From B120-G9 sp034659895 (GTDB lineage Bacteria > Zixibacteria > MSB-5A5 > GN15 > FEB-12): a stretch of 16,355 nt of DNA. The position numbers were made by a program, and so were the translations under genes. The stretch covers positions 1 through 16,355 of the forward strand of contig JAYEIF010000105.1 in the NCBI GenBank assembly GCA_034659895.1, written 5' to 3'. Numbering within the stretch: the first letter of the stretch is position 1; each line of letters opens with the position of its first letter. Positions 1 to 6,242 of the stretch are shown in pieces. The notes below the pieces were generated by a model that was not told the origin of the DNA, ran no database searches, and saw nothing but the letters and a program-made list of their open reading frames with translations.

Positions 1-1187
1 GGCTAAGGAATGCGCTGGGAGCTGAAACGCTTAAGAAAAATATCGACGGCGGCATCTATAAAGAATGTTCTGTCGGTTTCACTTTTTTTATGCCGGAGTG
101 TTCGATATGCGGTAAGGATATTCGCACCTGTGAGCATCAACCATTTGAACATTACGGCAAGGGAAGTGATGAGAAAATATGCCATTTTAACTATCGTCAG
201 ATTGAACGAGTGCTGGAAACATCTCTTGTCTATCGTGGAGCAACACCGGAGACCTCAATTTCAAAAGAGTTACAGCGTAAAATTGAAAAGGCGGAAACTA
301 AAAAGAATGCTCAGACTATAGCCGAAAAGGTTATCTCAAGCCCCGCTGAGCTTGATGCCAACTGCCGCTATCTGGTGACTCCGTATTACGACAGCCTGCC
401 GGTGATGGTAAATTGTTCGCCCGACAGCATAACGATAACAATGTTGAACGGAACGGATTTGCCGAAGTCTGTGTCAGATAGTTTTACCAATCGACGATTG
501 CCGAAAATACAAGATGCGTTCGGTTACCTGCTTGGTATGCGCGGCAAAAAACGATGTAGCGCCGATCAGATACAACGGTTTGTGGAAAAGAAATCATCGC
601 CTGTAACCCGTCTTGAAATCCGACTATTTCCACGAGAGGATATACAACTACCGGAAGATTCACCAAAAGTGCAGCGATTCAAAGTGCGTATGATGCGGAG
701 TTGCATAACGGATCTTGCCGGTATGGCTTCAGCGGCGCGGATAATGTCCACGCTTGATGGTATAAGAGTTTGGAAAGAAGGGGAATATCCACCGCAGTTT
801 TTGGGATATCATTTAACCACTCATCCAACAAATCGTGAAGATCCAAATTATGAGCGTGGCTACTATACTCTGACAATGAAAGAAGAAACCGGACGAGCGC
901 AACTTTCACTCACAACAAATGATTCCGTTGTGCGGTTTGAGATACGACAGTTCAATCTTGCTCGACTTGGCAAGGGAGCGCGGTTCATTACTGATAGGTT
1001 GAATGAATCAACAATCGGCAGTTACAATGGTAAGACAATGGCTGTCAGTGGCGGAATTATAGATTATCGAAATATGGAAAATGGATGTGTCTGTAAACTT
1101 GCCGGAAGTCTGAAAGGAGTGTTCTTCCTGCAACCAATCAAGCTTGATGACCGCAAGAGATTCGCATTTTATCGGTTATCTGAATGA
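1..1187 (+). CDS. Phage prohead maturation protease (S78-like), 5' partial, with long C-terminal extension
   Basis: The reading frame is open from base 3 to the TGA at 1185-1187 with no upstream stop, so the gene starts outside the window; the ATG at 90 is internal. About 394 residues are visible. The first part reads like the end of a caudoviral head-maturation protease: KECSVGF (bases about 60-80) carries the Ser (codon 69-71) matching the catalytic serine of the family's SxGF motif, and VLETSLVYRGATP (about residues 70-82) matches the usual EVSLV block. Between them sits a Cys-x2-Cys-x6-Cys-x-His knuckle (ECSICGKDIRTCEH), also seen in such proteases. The catalytic His would lie upstream. 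In the family this enzyme trims scaffold and capsid during head assembly. The remaining roughly 300 residues are not a standard scaffold; I do not recognise them securely. Synteny with the major capsid gene downstream supports the call. Confidence 0.72.
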   Translation, partial: LRNALGAETLKKNIDGGIYKECSVGFTFFMPECSICGKDIRTCEHQPFEHYGKGSDEKICHFNYRQIERVLETSLVYRGATPETSISKELQRKIEKAETKKNAQTIAEKVISSPAELDANCRYLVTPYYDSLPVMVNCSPDSITITMLNGTDLPKSVSDSFTNRRLPKIQDAFGYLLGMRGKKRCSADQIQRFVEKKSSPVTRLEIRLFPREDIQLPEDSPKVQRFKVRMMRSCITDLAGMASAARIMSTLDGIRVWKEGEYPPQFLGYHLTTHPTNREDPNYERGYYTLTMKEETGRAQLSLTTNDSVVRFEIRQFNLARLGKGARFITDRLNESTIGSYNGKTMAVSGGIIDYRNMENGCVCKLAGSLKGVFFLQPIKLDDRKRFAFYRLSE

Positions 1188-1618
1188 TATGAGAAACTGT
1201 CTCACAAGCTGGATATTTTTACTCAGAGGTATATGTCACCACGAAGAGCTTGTTGAAAAAGTATGAAAGCAACCAGAATTGTTATGGATGAGGTTGAGAA
1301 CGGGAGATGTAAAGCCGCCCGCTACGCGAGATTTGCCCGTAGGGGGTTGTTGAAGACCCCAGTACAGAAGACAGTATTGCACCTGTTTTGTGGTTCGTCA
1401 TTCCTCTTATATTGTCATTCCTGCGGAAGCAGGAATCCAGCAGGCGTTGCCTGTTCAGTCCGCCTAGGCGGATTGCCTGTCTATCTATATCAACTGAATT
1501 TGGAAATGCGCCGAGGCGTGACTGGATACCAGCTTTCGCTGGTATGACAAATTCATTAGGGCTCAGGTATAAAGAACACCTTTTCAACACTCTGGCAGGG
1601 ATAGGACTTGTCTCCACC
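1188..1618. other. 431-bp non-coding interval with REP-like element
   Basis: I see no convincing gene here. The open frames on both strands run through inverted repeats and lack ribosome-binding sites. It contains the REP/MITE-like element at 1412-1550, a partial duplication of its first bases (GTCATTCCT at 1397-1405 and 1414-1422), a small GGGGT/ACCCC hairpin (1343-1360), and a short inverted pair TGTTGAAAA (1251-1259) / TTTTCAACA (1581-1589) that brackets the element. It separates the protease gene from a converging lipoprotein gene. Confidence 0.6.
1412..1550. repeat. REP/MITE-like inverted-repeat element
   Basis: The element is bounded by 29-nt imperfect inverted arms at 1412-1440 (TTGTCATTCC...ATCCAG) and 1522-1550 (CTGGAT...TATGACAA). 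Each arm is itself a hairpin: ATTCCTGC pairs with GCAGGAAT in the left arm, ATACCAGC with GCTGGTAT in the right. The core holds a perfect 14-nt palindrome (TCCGCCTAGGCGGA, 1459-1472). This is the widespread GTCATTCC...GGAATCCAG repeat type, usually mobilised in trans by RAYT (Y1-type) transposases. No transposase is present in the window. Confidence 0.8.
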
Positions 1619-2371
1619 CTATTGCACGGCTGATTGTGGTTTTCCAACAGCCAAATAATGGCAGAAGGAGGGATTATCGTTCCTTATTATCTCATGTTCG
1701 ATCAGCGAAAGGACACGGGTTAGACCGGCGGCATTTTTCAATTGGTATTTCACCAACCCGATATCCTTTGCATAATACTCAGTGATATTAGCAACCGGTG
1801 TGCTGTCATCTTGTTCAAGGAAAAGCTCGACATCGAAACGATACGCATCAAATTCTCCGGCAGTAACAGTAACCAACTCAGTCCCTTTATAGGTCTTGTT
1901 GAAGGAAAAACCGTAATTGATAAAAATATCAGTATATCGCTCTTCTCCAAGACTGTCGGAGTACACGGGAGTATAACCGCTCCATGTTTGTTCTTCAGAG
2001 ATCTCTCGTTTGAGAAGGGCTGGCGGCTCCGGAAAATAGATTGTGGAATCGCCGTACTGGTAACTATTAACGAGAACAGATTCCAGAGACAGTTTAAGGG
2101 TGATTGGAGAGTGGTTGTTATGGCTGATTATCCAGTCGTCATCGCTACCGGAAACGGATACAGTGATCATGGTTTCCGAGGTCTCGATTAAATAGTCTGG
2201 AGTAACTACGGTATCGGATTGAAGATATGTCAAAGTTCCGCCATCGACCAGGCCTAATAAACTGGCGCCATCGATAGAACCATCGGTCTGGGTTGGGCTG
2301 CTACTTTCCTCGCCGCATGAAACCAGCAGGAACATCAACAGGCTAATAGCTATAAGACGCAATATCGACAA
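1619..2371 (-). CDS. Lipoprotein, unknown function, inserted antisense in the phage module
   Basis: This is a 250-residue protein starting at TTG (2369-2371), with AGGAGG (complement of 2377-2382) 5 nt upstream. Residues 1-18 are a lipoprotein signal peptide and the lipobox LVSC puts the lipidated Cys at position 19, followed by a Ser/Thr-rich linker. The body is beta-rich. Residues about 165-210 (TVTAGEFDAYRF ... EYYAKDIGLVKY) match a pattern common in bacterial envelope lipoproteins with a DUF3108- or LolA-like beta fold; this is pattern memory, not a search. The last roughly 20 residues after LIEHEI look like read-through into repeat sequence rather than a folded end. It lies opposite to all virion genes, between protease and capsid genes, next to a REP element. 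It could be phage cargo (a moron acting at the cell surface) or a host gene brought in by rearrangement. The function is unknown. Confidence 0.75.
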   Translation of the reverse strand: MSILRLIAISLLMFLLVSCGEESSSPTQTDGSIDGASLLGLVDGGTLTYLQSDTVVTPDYLIETSETMITVSVSGSDDDWIISHNNHSPITLKLSLESVLVNSYQYGDSTIYFPEPPALLKREISEEQTWSGYTPVYSDSLGEERYTDIFINYGFSFNKTYKGTELVTVTAGEFDAYRFDVELFLEQDDSTPVANITEYYAKDIGLVKYQLKNAAGLTRVLSLIEHEIIRNDNPSFCHYLAVGKPQSAVQ

Positions 2372-2450
2372 AGAGACCTCCTGTATTTTAATACTACTTT
2401 ATGTAGGCACAGTGAGGGATAAATGGTCAACAAAAAAATCTGGAGGAAAG
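2372..2450. other. AT-rich divergent intergenic region
   Basis: Seventy-nine bases separate the divergent lipoprotein gene and the + strand capsid-module genes, so promoters for both should lie here or overlap the gene starts. It holds the lipoprotein Shine-Dalgarno (complement of 2377-2382), a small palindrome GTATT-TT-AATAC (2383-2394), and GGAGGAAAG just before the ATG at 2451. I could not assign clear -35/-10 pairs on either strand. Confidence 0.4.
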
Positions 2451-2762
2451 ATGACAAACAAGCGAACAGAAGTTGGGTTCCGACTGAGCGGACCGCTCCT
2501 GAATCTAATAACGATTGTCATGGGAGCGTTCGCTGCTTATTTCCTAACAATCCAGTCACTGAAGGTGGATCTGGCAACCAAGGCAGAAGGGGTAGTTGTA
2601 GAAACGCTGGACAAAAAACTGGCGAACATTGAGGTGATTCTGAAAGAGGGGGTAGTTAGTAAAGAACAGTTTTACAGCTTTTCAAAGGAAATGGAATCTC
2701 GTTTGACGAGAATTGAAGCCTATCTGGCAGAAAGATCAGGAGAGAAAATTGGACATAAATAA
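2451..2762 (+). CDS. Small one-TM coiled-coil phage protein (holin- or scaffold-like)
   Basis: This is a 103-residue protein. I chose ATG 2451 over an upstream in-frame start because GGAGGAAAG (2442-2450) sits just before it. Residues about 15-37 form one hydrophobic membrane segment (LLNLITIVMGAFAAYF). The rest is a charged amphipathic helix (LDKKLANIEVILKEG ... FSKEMESRLTRIEAYL) that should form a coiled coil. This N-terminal TM plus cytoplasmic coil layout occurs in small phage holin-associated or XhlA-like membrane proteins, but the position just before the capsid genes is unusual for lysis. It overlaps the next gene by 14 nt, which suggests translational coupling. No family was recognised. 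Confidence 0.6.
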   Translation: MTNKRTEVGFRLSGPLLNLITIVMGAFAAYFLTIQSLKVDLATKAEGVVVETLDKKLANIEVILKEGVVSKEQFYSFSKEMESRLTRIEAYLAERSGEKIGHK

Positions 2763-3168
2763 CGCTGATATAAATCACATTACTGAAATGCTGGAAGCCC
2801 TGTCAGAGGATAATCTGTCAACGATAGATTTTGACAACCACAGGCAGTGGATGACCTCATTGGCCGAAAGACTTCCGAGGCTGTTACAGATAGAAAACGA
2901 TCTTGCGATTCTTCGTGCCGACTATGAAGGCCGTATAGCGGGGATGGCAAAAGCGGTAGCGGCGGTCAATCGTAACAGCGAGGCGCTCAAGCAGGCAGTG
3001 TCGTTCATTGAAGCTTTGCCACAAATGGATGCCGCTGATTTGGTGCAACAGTACAGAATAATGTCGGCGCGCTTTCGTGATGCTTTCCCAGCAAGTTTTG
3101 GTCACATTCCAACCTTGATGAAAAGTGCTGGCAGTACCAGTGGAAAGCAAACGTATCATACCACTTGA
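2749..3168 (+). CDS. Small helical phage protein, possible scaffold
   Basis: This is a 139-residue protein with a probable TTG start at 2749, 4 nt after a strong AGGAGAG (2738-2744). A TTG at 2713 is possible but lacks a comparable ribosome-binding site. The product is almost wholly alpha-helical with heptad-like stretches (RLPRLLQIENDLAILRADYEGRI; NRNSEALKQAVSFIEAL) and a polar Gly/Ser/Thr-rich tail. There is no signal peptide, TM segment or enzyme motif. Its place between the protease and the decoration/major capsid genes is where HK97-like phages keep a scaffold or delta-domain-like protein, so scaffolding is a reasonable but unproven guess. It overlaps the upstream gene by 14 nt. Confidence 0.6.
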   Translation: MDINNADINHITEMLEALSEDNLSTIDFDNHRQWMTSLAERLPRLLQIENDLAILRADYEGRIAGMAKAVAAVNRNSEALKQAVSFIEALPQMDAADLVQQYRIMSARFRDAFPASFGHIPTLMKSAGSTSGKQTYHTT

Positions 3169-3207
3169 GGGACAAATGTCCCGACCATGAGGGAAACACT
3201 CCCGGTC
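3169..3207 (+). other. Tandem inverted repeats before the capsid genes
   Basis: Immediately after the TGA at 3166-3168 is a perfect 6-bp inverted repeat, GGGACA-AA-TGTCCC (3169-3182). A second imperfect hairpin follows, with GACC (3183-3186) pairing GGTC (3204-3207) and GGGA (3191-3194) pairing TCCC (3200-3203). No long T-run follows, so a classical terminator is unlikely. It may be an mRNA-processing or stability hairpin, or an operator, ahead of the highly expressed capsid genes. Confidence 0.4.
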
Positions 3208-3247
3208 AATTTGACAATGAATTCAATAATCGAAGAAAGGAATAACC

Positions 3248-3667
3248 ATGTCAGTAAGATATCAAAATCTGGAAGCTGTTGCTCCGGTACTGGCTACTTT
3301 TAGTGTCTCGCAGACTGCCGATGTGGATGATCTTAAAGACACCAACCTTGGTGCTCCAGTCATGCTCACCGACAGCAACGAGGTCGGCCCGATAACTAAC
3401 GGCGGACAATTGCTCGGCAAACTAATTAGCCTGACGCTTTCAGACAACGATGACGGCCAGAGATTTGCCACAGTGCAGATTGGTGGAATCTGCCGTCTCC
3501 CAATTGGAACAACATATCCACAGGTGGGCAACCGTGTTGTCGGCGGAGCCAATGGCACCGTCAAACAGGCGCCTACTGTAGCCAGCGATCCAGCCGGAGG
3601 AAACATAGCTCGGGGAACCGTCCTTGAAATCAACGGCACCTCCGACTGTGTAATTCTGCTAAACTAA
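3248..3667 (+). CDS. Capsid decoration-like protein (DUF2190/head-fibre style)
   Basis: This is a 139-residue protein with an ATG at 3248 and AAAGGA at 3236-3241. It is beta-rich and Gly/Val-rich with no TM or signal peptide. The order is a short N-terminal arm, a block around GQRFATVQIGGICRLPIG (about residues 70-88), a GNRVVGG turn and a terminal V-L-E-I...V-I-L-L strand. This matches the general pattern of small capsid-stabilising proteins encoded just before the major capsid protein, such as lambda gpD analogues and DUF2190 proteins. That assignment is by pattern and synteny, not by alignment. It would bind the outside of the mature head at the capsomer symmetry axes. Only 11 nt separate it from the major capsid gene, so the two are very probably co-transcribed. 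Confidence 0.65.
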   Translation: MSVRYQNLEAVAPVLATFSVSQTADVDDLKDTNLGAPVMLTDSNEVGPITNGGQLLGKLISLTLSDNDDGQRFATVQIGGICRLPIGTTYPQVGNRVVGGANGTVKQAPTVASDPAGGNIARGTVLEINGTSDCVILLN

Positions 3668-3678
3668 GAGAGGAAATC

Positions 3679-4782
3679 ATGGACTTTGATAAATTTTTAC
3701 AGTCTTCAGCGTATGCTAATCTTCAGCGAGAATTGGATGTCGATACTTCTGCGGGAGCGGTTGACCTTAGCCGCGCTGCTACCGTTGATATCAATCGCAA
3801 CTTGTATTCTGAAGCGGATGCCAGAGGTTTGACTTTATCCGAGATGTTAGAGCTGGAAGAGTATGATCCAAGCCAGCCGGGTTCGCCTTTGGATGCCTTT
3901 GAGCGTCAACTGGCTCTTGCGGGAGTACGCTTTGGCGGCAAAACTCCGACCACCGTTGAACAATTTTTCCAGCAAGCTCCGGCGTTGATGCCGGAATTCA
4001 TGCGAAGGGAGATCCGCAAAGGGCAAGCCATGCGCCCCGAACTGTCACGACTGGTTGCGAACACAACTACTGTTGCCAGCAATAACTATACACCGTTTTT
4101 TATCGACACATCTGACAGTTCGAAGTTCTCCCTACGGCCTGTTGGCGACGGCGCCGATATTCCACAGCTGCTGGTGACAGAGCAGAACCACGCAGTCAAG
4201 GTAGCTGACTACGGTCTGGCGCTGAAAACCAGCTACAAGGCACTTCGTTACAGAACAACTTCGCAGTTTCGAGTGTTGCTGTGGTATATCGGATTCCGTT
4301 TGCAAACAGACAAAATCGCAATGTTGGTCAACACCATTATCAATGGTGACGGCAACGACAACGAAGCCGCTTCTTACAACTCCGGCACGAGTGGAACACT
4401 TGACTACGATGACCTCATCACGCTCTGGTCCAAGTTCACACCTTTTGAGATGAACACTATCATCTGCGATGTCAATCAGATGAAAACAATTCTCACACTG
4501 GACGAGTTCAAGGACCCGATGGCTGGTTATCGTTTTCAGAACAGCGGTGATTTATTCAGCCCGTTGGGGGCATCGCTTGTGCGGTGCGATGAAGTCCCGA
4601 CCGATCTGGTTATCGGTCTGGATAGTCGTTTTGCAGTTGAAGAAGTCATCACACAACCGCTGACTGTCGAGTACGACAAAGTAATCGAACAACGCTTCGA
4701 AGAGGCGGTCATCTCCGAGTCGGTTACTTATGCCAAAGTCATCAAAGAAGCCTCAGTAATACTTGATACGGTGTTTTCATAA
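3679..4782 (+). CDS. Major capsid protein, HK97 fold
   Basis: This is a 367-residue protein with an ATG at 3679 preceded by GAGAGGA (3668-3674). Residues 1-120 are a charged helical N-terminal region, possibly the part trimmed by the upstream protease. Residues about 120-180 (LSRLVANTT ... RPVGDGADIPQL ... HAVKVADYGLALKTSYKALR) have the character of the N-arm to E-loop region. About 190-220 is a long helix (spine-helix-like). A Gly/Asn/Ser-rich loop follows at 222-240, then alternating beta and alpha elements of the A and P domains. Length and order fit HK97-fold capsid proteins. About 400 copies would build a T=7 head if that symmetry applies, but the triangulation number cannot be read from sequence. 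A terminator directly follows, which fits a gene needing far more transcript than its downstream neighbours. Confidence 0.85.
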   Translation: MDFDKFLQSSAYANLQRELDVDTSAGAVDLSRAATVDINRNLYSEADARGLTLSEMLELEEYDPSQPGSPLDAFERQLALAGVRFGGKTPTTVEQFFQQAPALMPEFMRREIRKGQAMRPELSRLVANTTTVASNNYTPFFIDTSDSSKFSLRPVGDGADIPQLLVTEQNHAVKVADYGLALKTSYKALRYRTTSQFRVLLWYIGFRLQTDKIAMLVNTIINGDGNDNEAASYNSGTSGTLDYDDLITLWSKFTPFEMNTIICDVNQMKTILTLDEFKDPMAGYRFQNSGDLFSPLGASLVRCDEVPTDLVIGLDSRFAVEEVITQPLTVEYDKVIEQRFEEAVISESVTYAKVIKEASVILDTVFS

Positions 4783-4788
4783 ATAGAA

Positions 4789-4821
4789 GGAGACCCGGGT
4801 TTCCTCGGGCTCCTCTTTTTT
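4789..4821 (+). terminator. Rho-independent terminator after the major capsid gene
   Basis: The 5' arm GGAG-A-CCCG (4789-4797) pairs with CGGG-CTCC (4806-4813) to give an 8-bp GC-rich stem with one bulged A and an 8-nt loop. It is followed by TC and six Ts (4816-4821). It starts 6 nt after the capsid stop codon. Some read-through must occur for the downstream virion genes, unless they have their own promoter. Confidence 0.8.
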
Positions 4822-4826
4822 GAGGA
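4811..4826 (+). promoter_or_regulatory. Possible Shine-Dalgarno-sequestering hairpin, alternative to the terminator
   Basis: TCCTC (4811-4815) overlaps the 3' arm of the terminator and is exactly complementary to GAGGA (4822-4826), the Shine-Dalgarno of the gene at 4830, with a 6-T loop between. The two structures compete for the same bases: with the terminator stem formed the Shine-Dalgarno is free, and without it the site can be masked. The pairing is visible; regulation is inference. Confidence 0.4.
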
Positions 4827-4829
4827 ATT

Positions 4830-6239
4830 ATGCAACAGAAAATCACAACAACAGAAGCCACTTACGCTTTAGGATATCCATCCGGACACAAGCTCCTGCG
4901 AGTTAAATCCGGTCAGTATATCGGGCGCCTTGTGGCTTTGATTCAAACTGATGTCGGTGATATTAAATACAGCTATGCGGATGCGCCCTACTCCTCATGG
5001 TCGTCATTGATCACGATTGCGACTGATGCCGCCGACAAACCGTTCGATTGTGTTATGACATCAAATAATGACATCCACGTTACATATTCTGAGACCTCTA
5101 CCAATTACCTTGTTACGCACAAGCTTGTCTTCAATGGCGGTGTGTGGTCGGTTGCCGCAAAGGTGACAATCTACAATGGCGAATCGCTATTCCCGTCAGT
5201 TGCGGTTGAGTCTGAGGGAAAGCTATGGGTAACATTGGCACACGTGACTGGCGGAGTGAAGACGTTGTATGTCAAATCGTCGACCGATGATGGCGCAACA
5301 TGGGGAACAGGTCCGAGCGACACTGGAACTGCTTTGACAAGCGGGGCATCATCGGTATTCTCGAAAGTCATCATAGATAACAACAATATCAATGTGATAT
5401 TCACCGAAGCATCAATGAAGGTTTCGATACGCTCGTTGTCCATTGAAGGCGGAAGCTGGACAAGCGAATATGAAATCGCTTCCGGTGTTGTTTTGTATGA
5501 GCATTTTGATACTGCTGTTGCCGCCGATGGCAGACTGGGTGTTGTCTGGGACGATAATGAACTCAAATATCGAGAGTTTGACGGCGTTTCATGGGGTGCG
5601 GTAGTGTCGCTTGATGATGACGGTGGAGCATTTCCACAGTTGACTTTCTCAGGAAATGTTCCGGTGGTAACTTACCTTTCATCGTTTGCTTCGAATCAAA
5701 ATATCATCAAATACACAACTCGGCATACCGGAAGTTTTTCGACACCAGAACCGCTTGATGCGCGAGCCAAAGAGTTCGGAGCGGTTACTATTTACGAATC
5801 TTCCACAGCAACATTTGAAGATCTGACTTCTGAGGCTGAAAGTAGCACAACCGGTGATGTGTACCATTCCTCTTCGAGCAAGCTCCTGACTGCCGAGGGC
5901 GATGCGCTTTATCTCGGAATGGATAACAGGTTTCGTTATGTAAAGTTTCTGCTTTCCACAGCTGGCGCCGGAGGAAACGTGGTTTATAGCTACTGGAACG
6001 GATCAAGCTGGATTGCCTTTACACCAGTCGGAGGCAGTTTTGCTTTTGATGTTACTGACAAAGATCTGCTCCTGTGGAACGATTTCAACAGTGTCCCTCA
6101 GGATTGGCAGAAACTACAACTCAATGATGACAGCCGATTCTGGGTCAAAATCGAGGTAAATTCGACGTTTACCACAGCTCCTGTCGGAAGCCAGATAACG
6201 GCAATCTCCGATATTCAGGCGATGATTGCGAGGAGGTAG
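4830..6239 (+). CDS. Beta-propeller virion protein with Asp-box; possible fibre or receptor-binding protein
   Basis: This is a 469-residue protein with an ATG at 4830 and GAGGA at 4822-4826. Residues about 20-340 are repeated four-strand units (for example IKYSYADAPYSSWSSL, VTYSETS...VTHKLVFNGGVW, LWVTLAHVTGGVKTLYVKSS, LGVVWDDNELKYREFDGVSW). One perfect Asp-box, S-T-D-D-G-A-T-W, lies at 151-158. This is the pattern of sialidase/BNR-type beta-propellers, which often bind carbohydrate. The Arg triad and catalytic Tyr/Glu set of a real sialidase are not evident, so binding is likelier than hydrolysis. Residues about 365-465 (YSYWNGSSWIAF ... FWVKIEVNSTF) form a separate beta-sandwich like those in phage tail-fibre and baseplate proteins. 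There is no signal peptide. The downstream connector-like gene begins 3 nt after its stop. Confidence 0.65.
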   Translation: MQQKITTTEATYALGYPSGHKLLRVKSGQYIGRLVALIQTDVGDIKYSYADAPYSSWSSLITIATDAADKPFDCVMTSNNDIHVTYSETSTNYLVTHKLVFNGGVWSVAAKVTIYNGESLFPSVAVESEGKLWVTLAHVTGGVKTLYVKSSTDDGATWGTGPSDTGTALTSGASSVFSKVIIDNNNINVIFTEASMKVSIRSLSIEGGSWTSEYEIASGVVLYEHFDTAVAADGRLGVVWDDNELKYREFDGVSWGAVVSLDDDGGAFPQLTFSGNVPVVTYLSSFASNQNIIKYTTRHTGSFSTPEPLDARAKEFGAVTIYESSTATFEDLTSEAESSTTGDVYHSSSSKLLTAEGDALYLGMDNRFRYVKFLLSTAGAGGNVVYSYWNGSSWIAFTPVGGSFAFDVTDKDLLLWNDFNSVPQDWQKLQLNDDSRFWVKIEVNSTFTTAPVGSQITAISDIQAMIARR

Positions 6240-6242
6240 AAG

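Noticed and set aside
90..1187. Treating the ATG at 90 as the start of the first gene
   Set aside because: The frame is open back to base 3 and the upstream residues (KECSVGF) match the catalytic region of prohead proteases, so the gene is truncated by the window edge.
1412..1550. CRISPR array or tRNA gene in the repeat region
   Set aside because: There is only one inverted pair with no regularly spaced direct repeats, and no cloverleaf or CCA-type tRNA features.
1263..1647. Three overlapping open frames on both strands within the repeat region
   Set aside because: They run through the inverted-repeat element, overlap one another, lack ribosome-binding sites and give Cys/Arg-rich low-quality protein.
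1742..2191. 149-codon + strand open frame
   Set aside because: It is wholly antisense to the lipoprotein gene, which has a signal peptide and a strong Shine-Dalgarno.
3211..3247. Promoter from TTGACA at 3211-3216
   Set aside because: No -10 hexamer occurs at an acceptable spacing before the ATG at 3248.
3262..3639. 125-codon - strand open frame
   Set aside because: It is the antisense shadow of the decoration-like gene, with no ribosome-binding site and an implausible Ser/Pro/Thr composition.
5171..5566. 131-codon - strand open frame
   Set aside because: It is the antisense shadow of the beta-propeller gene, inside a well-supported coding region.
4830..6239. Active sialidase
   Set aside because: One Asp-box is present, but no arginine triad or catalytic Tyr/Glu arrangement could be identified.
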